This document shows, in pieces, positions 6,926-14,167 of a DNA stretch of 23,916 nt (positions are counted from its first letter, which is position 1; the number at the start of each line of letters is the position of its first letter). Source of the DNA: an uncultured Oscillibacter sp. (GTDB lineage Bacteria; Bacillota_A; Clostridia; Oscillospirales; Oscillospiraceae); the NCBI GenBank assembly GCA_951800675.1, contig CATOKC010000044.1, positions 1-23,916 of the forward strand, written 5' to 3'. The notes beneath the pieces were generated by a model that did no database searches, was not told the DNA's origin, and saw only the letters and a program-made list of their open reading frames with translations. Both the position numbers and the translations under genes were made by a program.

Positions 6926-7600
6926 TTAATGGCACACGCCCTCGCAGAAGCCGTGGGCATGGCCGTCGCCGCAGTAGGCGACGCCGTTGTGGGTGTGCCG
7001 TCCGGCGACGGCGCAGCCCTCCACGGGGCAGAGGGCCCGGCAGGTGCCGTCGCAGAAGCCATCCAGATGGTAGTAGCCGCAGCAGCGGACGCCGTTGTGG
7101 TCGTGCCGTCCCTCGATGGTACAGCCGTCGGCAGTGCAGAGGGGGCGGCAGGCGCCGTCGCAGAAGCCGCCGGAGTGGGGATAGCCGCAGTAGGTCACGC
7201 CGTTATGGGTATGCCGCCCGTCAATGGGGCAGTTGTACACGGGACAAAGCTCCCGGCAGGCGCCGTCGCAAAAGCCGCTTTCGTGGTCGTAACCACAGTA
7301 AGTGACGCCGTTGTGGGTGTGCCGCCCGGTATCGGGGCAGCCCTCCAGCGTGCAGAGGGCCCGGCAGTTGTTGTCGCAGACGCCGCTTTCGTGGGCATAG
7401 CCGCAGTAGGTGACTCCGTTGTGAGCGTGCCGCCCGGCGATGGCGCAGCCCGCGGTCTTGCAGACGGTGACGGTGGGGTTGACCGGCTGGGAGGGGCGGA
7501 CGGGACGGTTGTGGCAGCCGCCGTGATGGCCGTGGGCGGAGACGGGAAGCGTCAGCAGGGCCAGGGCCAGGACGCAAAGCAAGAGCCGTTTCAGTTTCAT
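6926..7600 (-). CDS. Secreted Cys/His-rich protein with five 36-residue repeats
   Basis: I do not recognise a named family. The 224-residue product starts with a signal peptide (MKLKRLLLCVLALALLTLPVSA, cleavage probably after Ala22), then a His-rich linker and five tandem repeats at residues 47-82, 83-118, 119-154, 155-190 and 191-224. The unit is C-x4-C-x5-H-x-H-x5-C-x3-H-x4-C-x3-C with the core GRHTHNGVTYCGY. That gives five Cys and three His per unit, almost invariant. The pattern suggests metal binding or a disulfide-bonded extracellular protein; that is inference. The ATG at 7600 is preceded by AGGAGG at nine bases. The gene has its own promoter, a long leader and a strong terminator, so it is a single-gene unit. 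Confidence 0.85.
   Translation of the reverse strand: MKLKRLLLCVLALALLTLPVSAHGHHGGCHNRPVRPSQPVNPTVTVCKTAGCAIAGRHAHNGVTYCGYAHESGVCDNNCRALCTLEGCPDTGRHTHNGVTYCGYDHESGFCDGACRELCPVYNCPIDGRHTHNGVTYCGYPHSGGFCDGACRPLCTADGCTIEGRHDHNGVRCCGYYHLDGFCDGTCRALCPVEGCAVAGRHTHNGVAYCGDGHAHGFCEGVCH
6929..7462 (-). repeat. Five tandem 108-bp coding repeats
   Basis: The five protein repeats correspond to DNA units at 7462-7355, 7354-7247, 7246-7139, 7138-7031 and 7030-6929. The last is six bases short. Each encodes the GRH-x-HNGV core, and the DNA between units has diverged at third codon positions, pointing to old duplications maintained by selection. Confidence 0.85.
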
Positions 7601-7616
7601 AATCAATGACCTCCTG

Positions 7617-7776
7617 ATAAAATAAAAACGTTACCCGTATCCTGACCGTGCGGCCGTGATTTTTTGCCGTACAGATCGACGGATGTTTCTCGTAAGTATG
7701 GGCATGGGCGACTCCGGCCGTTTTGCGCACGGCTTCTCCTCCAGACCCATGCCGGTCCATCGACCGGGAACTTCCT
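7617..7776 (-). promoter_or_regulatory. Long structured 5' leader of the Cys/His repeat gene
   Basis: The transcript from the promoter at 7783-7811 has about 175 untranslated bases. On the minus strand it contains CCGGTC-GATG-GACCGG (7767-7752), then GCATGGG pairing with CCCATGC. That pair encloses GCCGT-GCGCAAA-ACGGC. A CCGT/ACGG stem and a T-rich stretch (CGTTTTTATTTTAT) follow just before the ribosome site. It matches no riboswitch class that I recognise. A regulatory role is inferred from length and structure only. Confidence 0.45.
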
Positions 7777-7782
7777 GCCTCT

Positions 7783-7811
7783 ATGATAGCACAGCCGCCC
7801 AGCGTTGGCAA
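7783..7811 (-). promoter_or_regulatory. Sigma-A promoter for the Cys/His repeat gene
   Basis: On the minus strand TTGCCA (7811-7806) and TATCAT (7788-7783) are separated by exactly 17 bp. Confidence 0.75.
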
Positions 7812-7952
7812 GAGGATCCATGTTCAAAAATCCTTCAAACTTCTTTCAGTAAGTTTTAAGTTCTTTCGCCTATACTAAGCTCATCAAATCGAGGGAGCCG
7901 CCAGCCAGGAAGCGGTGAAATTCCCCAAAATTCAAAAACCAGACAATCCCAG

Positions 7953-7981
7953 TTCACACGTTCGACATGAATCCCTGTTAT
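7953..7981 (+). promoter_or_regulatory. Possible promoter for the HtrA protease gene
   Basis: TTCACA (7953-7958) and TGTTAT (7976-7981) are 17 bp apart, about 55 bp upstream of the start. Each box matches the consensus only partly. The gap 7812-8035 otherwise shows no gene. Confidence 0.4.
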
Positions 7982-8035
7982 CTTAGCTTCTAAGAAAGGA
8001 AGAACCGGGATACATAATGAAGGAGGAAACCGATT

Positions 8036-9412
8036 ATGTATAACGACGAACACAATCTGTACCATTACACCTACCGCAAGGACGGCAGCGAGCTTTCCCA
8101 CCAGCGGGAAACCGTCCGTCCAGGTGAACAGCCCGGCCCCCAGGGGCCCGAAATGGAGTGGAAGCCCGTGAAGAAAAACCGCCTCGGCTTGAAGATCGCC
8201 GCCCTGGCCCTGAGCTGCGCCCTGCTTGGCGGCGCGGCGGGCGGCGGGGCCGTGTGGGCCGCCTCCCACTACGGCGGGGGGAACAAGAGCGAGATCAACG
8301 TCTCCAGCCGCCCCGCCACCCAAGTGTCCCTCCGGGAGGTGGACGGGAAAACACCCCTGAGCGACGCGGAGGTCTACGCGGCCAATGTCAACAGCGTGGT
8401 ATCCATCCGCACCTCCGCCACCGCTGGATACAATTTCTACGGCCAGCCGGTGGAGACGGCCTCCGCCGGGTCCGGCTTCGTGCTGAGCGAGGACGGCTAT
8501 ATCCTCACCAACTACCACGTGGTAAAGGGCGCGGAAACCGTGACGGTGACGATGTACAACGGCGACGAATTTTCCGCGCAGTATATCGGCGGGGAAGAGG
8601 ACTATGACATCGCCGTCATCAAGGTGGAGGCGGAGAACCTCCAGCCCGTCACCCTGGGGGACAGCGGCGAGCTGAACGTGGGGGACCACGTGCTGGCCAT
8701 CGGCAATCCTCTGGGAGAGCTGACCTTCTCCATGAGCGGCGGCATGGTCTCCTGCGTGGACCGGGCCATCAACGTGGACGGGACGCCCTTTAACATGATC
8801 CAGACGGATACTTCCATCAACCCCGGAAACTCCGGCGGGCCCCTCTTCAACCAGTACGGCGAGGTGGTAGGCATCGTCTCCGCCAAGTATTCGCAGTCCT
8901 CCAATGGAACCACCGTGGAGGGCCTGGGCTTTGCGATTCCCATGAACGACGTGTTTTCCATGGTAAAGGATATCATGACCAACGGATACGTGTCCAACCG
9001 GGCGTATCTGGGCATTACCCCCCAGACCATGACGGAGAACTGGGCCGCCCAGTTCCACTACGAGGTCACCTCCGGCGTGTTCATCAACTATGTGGAGCCG
9101 GACAGCGCCGCCGACAAGGCGGGACTGAAAATGGGCGACGTGATTACCAAGGTGGACGATATGGCGGTGAAATCTGTGGAGGATTTGAACCTGGCGAAGA
9201 AGAAGTACTCCGCCGGAGATACCGCCACCCTGGAGGTATACCGGCCCGAGGGCTCCGCCACCGTGGAGATCACCTGGGGCGCGGCTCCCAAGGAGGAGCA
9301 AGTCCAGCAGGAGCAAACCCAGCAATATCCCGGAAACCGGAACGACAACAGCGGAAACGGCGGATATTACGGCAACCCCTTCGAGGACCTGTTCCGCTAT
9401 TTCTACGGCTGA
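8036..9412 (+). CDS. htrA: Membrane-anchored trypsin-like serine protease with PDZ domain (HtrA/DegP family)
   Basis: 458 residues. A 50-residue cytoplasmic N-terminus precedes one membrane helix (about 51-75, LGLKIAALALSCALLGG). An extracytoplasmic chymotrypsin-fold protease domain follows (about 110-300), then one PDZ domain (about 320-410) and a low-complexity Gln/Asn/Gly tail. The catalytic triad is complete: His161 in TNYHVV, Asp191 in DYDIAVI, and Ser266 in GNSGGPL. HtrA proteases degrade misfolded proteins at the cell surface under envelope stress. The ATG follows AAGGAGG. The gene is monocistronic, with hairpins after it. No CssRS-type two-component genes lie next to it in this window. 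Confidence 0.95.
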   Translation: MYNDEHNLYHYTYRKDGSELSHQRETVRPGEQPGPQGPEMEWKPVKKNRLGLKIAALALSCALLGGAAGGGAVWAASHYGGGNKSEINVSSRPATQVSLREVDGKTPLSDAEVYAANVNSVVSIRTSATAGYNFYGQPVETASAGSGFVLSEDGYILTNYHVVKGAETVTVTMYNGDEFSAQYIGGEEDYDIAVIKVEAENLQPVTLGDSGELNVGDHVLAIGNPLGELTFSMSGGMVSCVDRAINVDGTPFNMIQTDTSINPGNSGGPLFNQYGEVVGIVSAKYSQSSNGTTVEGLGFAIPMNDVFSMVKDIMTNGYVSNRAYLGITPQTMTENWAAQFHYEVTSGVFINYVEPDSAADKAGLKMGDVITKVDDMAVKSVEDLNLAKKKYSAGDTATLEVYRPEGSATVEITWGAAPKEEQVQQEQTQQYPGNRNDNSGNGGYYGNPFEDLFRYFYG

Positions 9413-9419
9413 TGAAATA

Positions 9420-9436
9420 GGGACCCGGAGGGTCCC
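9420..9436 (+). terminator. Short hairpin after htrA
   Basis: GGGACCC (9420-9426) and GGGTCCC (9430-9436) form a perfect stem with a three-base loop, seven bases after the stop. There is no T-run, so termination may be inefficient. Confidence 0.5.
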
Positions 9437-9493
9437 GCAGGATACCTCCTCCCGCGCCCGGAGACGGCTTCGCGGCAAGAGCTGCGGCAAGGC

Positions 9494-9512
9494 AAAAAAG
9501 CCGCCATGCGGC
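9494..9512 (-). terminator. Intrinsic terminator, minus strand
   Basis: On the minus strand GCCGC-ATG-GCGGC is followed by TTTTTT. It lies about 170 bp past the pentapeptide-repeat gene, the nearest gene in that direction. Confidence 0.7.
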
Positions 9513-9540
9513 GGGCGGGGATGGTGTAGATAGATGCGGG

Positions 9541-9617
9541 GGCGGGCTTGCCCGCCGGAATGGCAAAAGGCCATATAAAGCGAAAGTGCGGGCGGGCCGG
9601 ATAATCGGCCCTCCCGC
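9541..9617. repeat. Two strong hairpins in the htrA/pentapeptide intergenic region
   Basis: GGCGGGC-TT-GCCCGCC (9541-9556) and a 12-bp stem with one mismatch, GCGGGCGGGCCG with CGGCCCTCCCGC (9588-9617, loop GATAAT). On the minus strand the second is followed by a moderately T-rich stretch and may be the first terminator of the pentapeptide gene. Confidence 0.6.
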
Positions 9618-9680
9618 GACATTTGTACAGCTTTCCCGGCTGAGGAAAGTAGAGACTGGACCCATAGCCAGCATATTCGC

Positions 9681-10298
9681 TTAATCTACAATCTCAATGC
9701 CCAAAATCCGGGCCACGACCGCCGCTTGGGAGGCGTGGATCATTGCGCCCCGGAGCTCTTGGCAGGAGGCGGAGAGGGTCACGCCGTCCAAGGTACAGCC
9801 GGAGAGGTCCGTCCCCTTGAGAACGGCCCGGAACAGGTCCGCCTGGGTGAAATCAACGGTTTGGAGCGTGGTTTTTACCGCCCGGAGCTCCTGACAGCCG
9901 CTCTCCGTCAAATCGCAGTCCGTCAAGGCGCAGCGCTCCCAGAGGGCCCCCGTGAGGTTGGCCCAGCGGAGGCGGAGGCGGGCCAGCGCGCAGTCCTTGA
10001 AGCGGGCCTTGCGAAAGTCTCCTCCCTCGGCCTTGCAGCCGGAGAGGGCGGCGTCCTTCCAAAAGCTCACAGGAAAGCGGCAGCCGGTGAAAGCGCAGTC
10101 CTCGAATTCGCAGCCGTAAAAGGCCGCGCCGCTGAAATTGCAGTCCGTAAACTGGCAGCGGGCAAAGCGGGTCTGCCGGAAGGTGAGGTCCGAGAGGTCC
10201 AGTCTCTCCGCCATTTCTCCGCTGAAGGCTCCCCCAGCCAGCTGTTCTCCCTCCTCCCGGGAGGAGAGAAGCGCGTTCGTTAAAGAATCCATAGGCAT
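9681..10298 (-). CDS. Pentapeptide-repeat protein
   Basis: About 205 residues built largely of A(D/N)LxX-type five-residue repeats in two blocks: LDLSDLTFRQTRFARCQFTD...CAFTGCRF in the N-terminal half and ANLTGALWERCALTDCDLTE...ADLFRAVLKGTDLSGCTLDG in the C-terminal half. Such proteins form a right-handed quadrilateral beta helix. Some mimic DNA and bind gyrase (Qnr, MfpA), but most have no known role, and nothing here decides. The repeats are unusually Cys-rich. Start choice is uncertain: GTG, ATG and ATG codons lie within 12 bases and no strong ribosome site is visible. It lies 72 bp behind the HAD gene on the same strand and may be the last gene of that unit. Confidence 0.8.
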   Translation of the reverse strand: MPMDSLTNALLSSREEGEQLAGGAFSGEMAERLDLSDLTFRQTRFARCQFTDCNFSGAAFYGCEFEDCAFTGCRFPVSFWKDAALSGCKAEGGDFRKARFKDCALARLRLRWANLTGALWERCALTDCDLTESGCQELRAVKTTLQTVDFTQADLFRAVLKGTDLSGCTLDGVTLSASCQELRGAMIHASQAAVVARILGIEIVD

Positions 10299-10370
10299 CA
10301 CCAAATTTTACCGCCGCCGCTTCCGCTTGGTTTCGTTCCAGGGGGCCAGAGCGCGAGGAAGTACGTTGGG

Positions 10371-11009
10371 TTACGATCCTTTTGAGTAAAGTAGCTCCTC
10401 AAAGCTCTTGATATAAACATCGCAGTAGCCCCGCATCTCCGTCTCGTCCTGGGCGAAAAGCCCATCATAGACCCCCACGACCCGCATCCTGGCCGCCCGG
10501 GCTCCCTGGCAGGCGGCCAGGCTGTCATCAAAGACAGTGCAGTCCTCCGGCCGGACCCCAGCGGCTTTGGCGGCGGCCTGCCAGACCTCCGGCTTCCGCT
10601 TCTCCAGCCCCAGCTCCTGAGCGAAGGTCACCCGCTCAAAGTATTTCTCCAGCCCCAGGGCCTCCAGGGCCATGTGACAGTGCTCCGGCACGCTGGAGGT
10701 GACCACCGCCATCCTCCGTCCCTCCGTTTTGCACTGCTTCAAATAGGCCCGGACGCCGGGCTTCACCGGCACGCGGGCATAGGAGTCCGCCGCCAGCTCC
10801 ATCCACTCAGCGACAATCTCCTCGCAGGACTCCGGCAGCTTGCAGAACGCCTTGGTGAACACCGCCGCCTGGGGCAGGGGCACATGGGCCACGCCCTCGT
10901 AATAGGCGTGGGTGTACTTCATCCCCCGGCGGCCCAAAAATTCCCGGTCCACCTTCTTCCAGATGCCGTTGGAGTCCGTCAGCACCCCGTCCATATCAAA
11001 GAAAAACAT
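10371..11009 (-). CDS. HAD-family hydrolase, subclass IA
   Basis: 212 residues with all HAD motifs: FFFDMDGVLTDSNG with the nucleophile Asp5 and Asp7, VVTSS (motif II), the Lys of EKRKPEVW (motif III), and CTVFDDSLAAC (motif IV). A helical cap follows motif I, as in beta-phosphoglucomutase and phosphoglycolate phosphatase relatives. It is a cytoplasmic phosphatase or phosphomutase of unknown substrate. AAGGAGG overlaps the end of the glycosylase gene, and only three bases separate the two genes, so they are translationally linked. The pairing with a DNA repair glycosylase suggests, but does not show, a role in clearing damaged nucleotides or sugar phosphates. Confidence 0.9.
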   Translation of the reverse strand: MFFFDMDGVLTDSNGIWKKVDREFLGRRGMKYTHAYYEGVAHVPLPQAAVFTKAFCKLPESCEEIVAEWMELAADSYARVPVKPGVRAYLKQCKTEGRRMAVVTSSVPEHCHMALEALGLEKYFERVTFAQELGLEKRKPEVWQAAAKAAGVRPEDCTVFDDSLAACQGARAARMRVVGVYDGLFAQDETEMRGYCDVYIKSFEELLYSKGS

Positions 11010-11012
11010 GGC

Positions 11013-11633
11013 TCACTCCTCCTTTACCAGCCGGAAGCGCCAGGGAAAATCCCGGGCCTCCTCCGCGTAGTCCACCCCGATCCGGGGTCCGGAAACCATT
11101 CGCTCCCCCCGCGGGGCCGGGAGGGGGGCCAGCCCGACGTCCTCCGGGCAGTCGCAGAGGAACAGCGTGTCCCCCGTCAAATCCAGCCCGTTCTCCGCCC
11201 GGGTCAGGGCCAGGGCTTGGCAGACCTTGCCGGGGCCGTTGAGGAAATTCTTCCTCCGGTAAGCCGTCAGGGGCTTGTCCCCATAGCGGAGGCGGGCCAT
11301 GGTCTCCGTTCCCGCCAGGGGCTCCAGGGCCCGGAGGAGCACGGCGGCGGGCTCTCCCTCCGGCTCCGTGACGAAGTTCAGGCAGTGGTACATGCCGTAA
11401 ATGAGGTAGATATAGGCCGTCCCCGGCTTGGAGAACAGGGTCTCCGTCCGGGCCGTCCGGCGGTAGCCGTAGGCGTGGCAGGCCTTGTCGCGGCGGCCCA
11501 CGTAGGCCTCCGTCTCCACGACGCGGCCCGCCAGGATTTCGCCGTCCAGGCGGCGGACCAGCACCTTGCCCAGCAGGGCCCGGGCGGCCTCCAGGGTGTC
11601 CTGGGCGTAGAATTCACGGGAAAGCCTTGCCAT
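11013..11633 (-). CDS. DNA-3-methyladenine glycosylase (AAG/Mpg family)
   Basis: This base-excision repair enzyme removes 3-methyladenine, hypoxanthine and related alkylated purines from DNA. The 206 residues cover the full family: the catalytic Glu in GRVVETEAYVG, the segment AYIYLIYGMYHCLNF, the GPGKVCQAL block, and the C-terminal SGPRIGVDYAEEARDFPWRF. It is the mammalian-type AAG fold, not the AlkA/TagI HhH type. The ATG is preceded by GAGGTGAG. It is the first gene of a minus-strand group with the HAD hydrolase and perhaps the pentapeptide-repeat gene, and is divergent from the EamA transporter. Confidence 0.96.
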   Translation of the reverse strand: MARLSREFYAQDTLEAARALLGKVLVRRLDGEILAGRVVETEAYVGRRDKACHAYGYRRTARTETLFSKPGTAYIYLIYGMYHCLNFVTEPEGEPAAVLLRALEPLAGTETMARLRYGDKPLTAYRRKNFLNGPGKVCQALALTRAENGLDLTGDTLFLCDCPEDVGLAPLPAPRGERMVSGPRIGVDYAEEARDFPWRFRLVKEE

Positions 11634-11724
11634 TTTCTCACCTCGGTGTTAGAATACTGATTTGTGCGGCCCTGGGCCGCGAATGGATTTAGTATATCAC
11701 AGAAGAGAACATGGAGCAAGAAAA

Positions 11725-12660
11725 ATGAAAATCAACCGAGTTCGTCAAAACGTCCTGCCCCTGGTCACCGCCATGATTTGGGGCACCGCCTTCGTGGCCC
11801 AAAGCGTGGGCGCGGAATACATGGGGCCCTTTACCTTCAACACCGCCCGGGCAGTCATCGCCTTCGTCTTTCTTCTGGGCCTCTGCGGTCTCCGGGCCGC
11901 GTGGCGGCGGAGCAGGGGAGAGGCGTCCGCCCCCGCCGGGTCCAGCCGGGATTTGATTCTGGGGGGCCTTTGCTGCGGCGTGGCGCTGTCGGTGGCCAGC
12001 TTCTTCCAGCAAAAGGGCTTGGAGACCACCACCCCCGGCAAGGCGGGATTTATTACGGCGCTGTACATTGTCCTGGTGCCCCTGGCGGGGCTGGCCCTGG
12101 GAAAAAGGGTACCCCGGGCTTTGTGGCTGGGAGTGGCCCTGGCGGTGGGGGGGCTGTACTGCCTCTGCGTCACCGAGGAGCTGACGGTCACCGGCGGAGA
12201 CCTCTATGTATTGGTGTGCGCCTTCTGCTTCACCGCACAGATTCTGGTGGTGGACCATTTTACCAACAAGGTGGATGGCGTGGCGTTGTCCTGTGTCCAG
12301 TTCCTGGTCATGACCGTCCTCTCCGCCGCCGGAGCGCTGACGGAGGTCCTGCCGCCTCTGGAGCTGCTGCCTGAATACCTGGGGCCGGTTCTGTATGTGG
12401 GCGTCTTTTCCAGCGGCGTGGCCTACACCCTCCAGATCCTGGCCCAGAAGGATTCCAATCCGGCGGTGGTCTCCCTGCTGATGAGCATGGAGTCCCTCTT
12501 CGCCGCCGTGGCCGGGGCCGTCATCCTGGGCAGCCGCATGACGGGTCGGGAGTACCTGGGCTGCGGCCTGATGCTGGCGGCGGTGGTGCTGGCGCAGCTT
12601 CCCTATCCCATAAGGGGTAAGACGGCCGGAACGGCATTTGCCGATGGACAAGAGGTCTGA
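11725..12660 (+). CDS. EamA/DMT-family transporter
   Basis: A 311-residue inner membrane protein with about ten hydrophobic helices arranged as two EamA repeats. Family features include LVTAMIWGTAFVAQSVG in helix 1, the ASFFQQKGLETTTPGKAGFITALYIVLVPL stretch and the second-repeat SSGVAYTLQILAQKDSNPAVVSLLMSMESLFAAVAG. DMT members export or import amino acids, nucleosides or other metabolites; the substrate cannot be deduced here. The ATG at 11725 is chosen because GGAG lies eight bases upstream; the open frame before it lacks a site. The first 91 bases upstream are shared with the divergent glycosylase gene. The next gene's promoter overlaps its 3' end. Confidence 0.93.
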   Translation: MKINRVRQNVLPLVTAMIWGTAFVAQSVGAEYMGPFTFNTARAVIAFVFLLGLCGLRAAWRRSRGEASAPAGSSRDLILGGLCCGVALSVASFFQQKGLETTTPGKAGFITALYIVLVPLAGLALGKRVPRALWLGVALAVGGLYCLCVTEELTVTGGDLYVLVCAFCFTAQILVVDHFTNKVDGVALSCVQFLVMTVLSAAGALTEVLPPLELLPEYLGPVLYVGVFSSGVAYTLQILAQKDSNPAVVSLLMSMESLFAAVAGAVILGSRMTGREYLGCGLMLAAVVLAQLPYPIRGKTAGTAFADGQEV

Positions 12661-12673
12661 GCTATGCTATAAT
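12645..12673 (+). promoter_or_regulatory. Sigma-A promoter for the glycosyltransferase gene
   Basis: TGGACA (12645-12650, inside the end of the EamA gene) and a perfect TATAAT (12668-12673) are 17 bp apart. Confidence 0.8.
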
Positions 12674-12730
12674 GTAGATAAAATGGCAATAATATGCCGG
12701 TATGGCAGCTTGTGTAAATGAGGTGAAGGC

Positions 12731-13450
12731 GTGCGGATTGATGTGCTGGGCGTCGGCTTTGACAATGTGACCATGGAAGAGGCGGTAAACCGGGGGTTGG
12801 AGCTGCTTCACAGCCCCGGGACCCACTATGTGGTAACGCCCAATCCGGAAATTGTGGAAACCTGCCGGGAGAATCTAGCCGCGCGGCAGGCGGTGAACGG
12901 GGCGGACCTGGTGCTGCCTGACGGTATCGGCGTGGTGATTGGGGCCAAAATGCTGGGCACGCCCATGAAAGAAAAGGTCCCCGGCATCGAGTTTGCCGCC
13001 GGGCTGATGGAGGGCATGGCGAAGGAGGGCTTGTCCCTCTATCTCCTGGGGGCCCAATCCGGTGTCGCGGAGAAAGCGGGAGAAAAACTGACGGCCAAGT
13101 ACCCCGGCTTGAGGATTGCCGGAACCCACAACGGCTTTTTTCAGGAGGACAGCGCCGTGGCAGAGGCGGTCCGGGCCAGCGGGGCAGACTGTGTGTTCGT
13201 CTGCCTGGGAGCCCCGAAGCAGGAGCTCTGGATGGCGAAGCACGGCGAGACGACCGGGGCCCGCCTCCTCTGCGGTCTGGGGGGCAGCTTGGACGTGTTC
13301 GCCGGCGTGGTGGAGCGGGCGCCGAAATTCTGGTCCGACCATGGTCTGGAGTGGTTTTACCGCCTGTGCAAAAACCCCCGGCGGGCAAAGCGGATGATGA
13401 AGCTGCCCTTGTTCCTGGTCCACGTGCGGAAGGAAAGGGGGCGGAAATGA
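12731..13450 (+). CDS. WecG/TagA/CpsF-family glycosyltransferase
   Basis: 239 residues of the GT26 family. Members transfer an amino sugar such as ManNAc to an undecaprenyl-diphosphate-linked acceptor in wall teichoic acid or surface polysaccharide synthesis, at the inner face of the membrane. Typical blocks are VVTPNPEIVETCRE, LVLPDGIGVVIGAKMLG with the proposed catalytic Asp, PGIEFAAGLM, LYLLGAQSGVAEKAG, FVCLGAPKQELWM, and GGSLDVFAGVVERAPKFWSDHGLEWFYRL. The start is GTG at 12731 after GAGGTGAAGG. It overlaps the next gene by four bases (ATGA). No other teichoic acid genes are nearby, so the exact polymer is open. Confidence 0.94.
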   Translation: MRIDVLGVGFDNVTMEEAVNRGLELLHSPGTHYVVTPNPEIVETCRENLAARQAVNGADLVLPDGIGVVIGAKMLGTPMKEKVPGIEFAAGLMEGMAKEGLSLYLLGAQSGVAEKAGEKLTAKYPGLRIAGTHNGFFQEDSAVAEAVRASGADCVFVCLGAPKQELWMAKHGETTGARLLCGLGGSLDVFAGVVERAPKFWSDHGLEWFYRLCKNPRRAKRMMKLPLFLVHVRKERGRK

Positions 13451-14118
13451 GCGGAACGCTGATTGTTTTGGAGGGCACCGACGGCTCCGGCAAGGCTACT
13501 CAGGCGGGGCTGCTGCTGCGGGGCTTGGAGGCCCGGGGCATTTTCTGCCGGGAGATCGACTTTCCCCGGTACGGCAACCCCTTTGCCGAGCCGGCTAATT
13601 TGTACCTGCACGGCGCCCTGGGGGGAGCCCCCGGGGACGTGAACGCCTGCGCCGCCTCCGCCATGTTCGCCATAGACCGCTTTGCCTCCTACAAAGAGGA
13701 CTGGGGCGGGTTCTACGAGTCCGGCGGCGTCGTGGTGGCGAACCGCTATACCACGTCCAACGCCGTTCATCAGGCATCCAAGCTCCCGGAGGGGGAGCGG
13801 TGGGCGTTTTTGAACTGGCTCTTCGACCTGGAATACCGCCGCTTCGGGCTTCCAGAGCCGGATATTGTCCTGTATCTGGACATGCCCACCGAGGCGGCAA
13901 GCCGGCTCATGCGCCGACGGGAGGCGGAGACCCACACCGCTGCCGACATCCACGAGCAGGACGGGGACTACCTCCGCCGCTGCCGGGAATGTGCCGGGGA
14001 AATCGCCCAGGCTCAGGGCTGGGCCGTGGTGAACTGCGCCAAGGGCGGCACGACCCGGACGCCGGAGGATATCCACCAAGAGGTTTTGACCATCGTTTTG
14101 AACCGCTTGTCCCGCTGA
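13447..14118 (+). CDS. tmk: Thymidylate (dTMP) kinase family protein
   Basis: dTMP kinase phosphorylates dTMP to dTDP. The 223 residues have the P-loop EGTDGSGKATQAG near the N-terminus, the substrate-binding FAIDRFASYKEDW, and the third motif ANRYTTSNAVHQASK. The last normally reads DRY; here Asp is replaced by Asn. A LID-like Arg-rich stretch (RLMRRREAE) and a Tyr/Arg region follow. The start ATG overlaps the stop of the WecG/TagA gene, so the two are translationally coupled. The length is slightly above the usual 200-215. It could be the housekeeping Tmk of this clade or a paralogue with altered substrate; no holB gene lies beside it. Confidence 0.88.
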   Translation: MSGTLIVLEGTDGSGKATQAGLLLRGLEARGIFCREIDFPRYGNPFAEPANLYLHGALGGAPGDVNACAASAMFAIDRFASYKEDWGGFYESGGVVVANRYTTSNAVHQASKLPEGERWAFLNWLFDLEYRRFGLPEPDIVLYLDMPTEAASRLMRRREAETHTAADIHEQDGDYLRRCRECAGEIAQAQGWAVVNCAKGGTTRTPEDIHQEVLTIVLNRLSR

Positions 14119-14131
14119 GGAGCGGGCAAAA

Positions 14132-14152
14132 GCGGGACGCGAAGCGTCCCGC
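14132..14152. terminator. Hairpin between tmk and the convergent Cys/Gly-rich gene
   Basis: GCGGGACGC-GAA-GCGTCCCGC is a perfect 9-bp stem. On the minus strand it is followed by TTTT, fitting a terminator for the gene ending at 14168. On the plus strand a smaller CCCGCT-GAGG-AGCGGG stem (14111-14126) precedes it. Confidence 0.75.
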
Positions 14153-14167
14153 CCTGTCCGCCGGTGC

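Noticed and set aside
6929..7462. CRISPR-like repeats
   Set aside because: The units are contiguous 108-bp coding repeats without unique spacers. The 39-bp repeats at 14220-14294 are likewise in-frame coding sequence.
6865..7609. Arg-rich and Ala/Val-rich open frames opposite the Cys/His repeat gene
   Set aside because: Their periodicity mirrors the 108-bp repeats of the real gene, which has signal peptide, ribosome site, promoter and terminator.
7856..9622. A 588-codon open frame antisense to htrA
   Set aside because: HtrA with an intact catalytic triad is certain; the antisense product is a compositional artefact.
12645..12730. Treating the EamA and WecG/TagA genes as one operon
   Set aside because: A TGGACA-17-TATAAT promoter lies between them, so the glycosyltransferase and tmk can be transcribed independently; read-through cannot be excluded.
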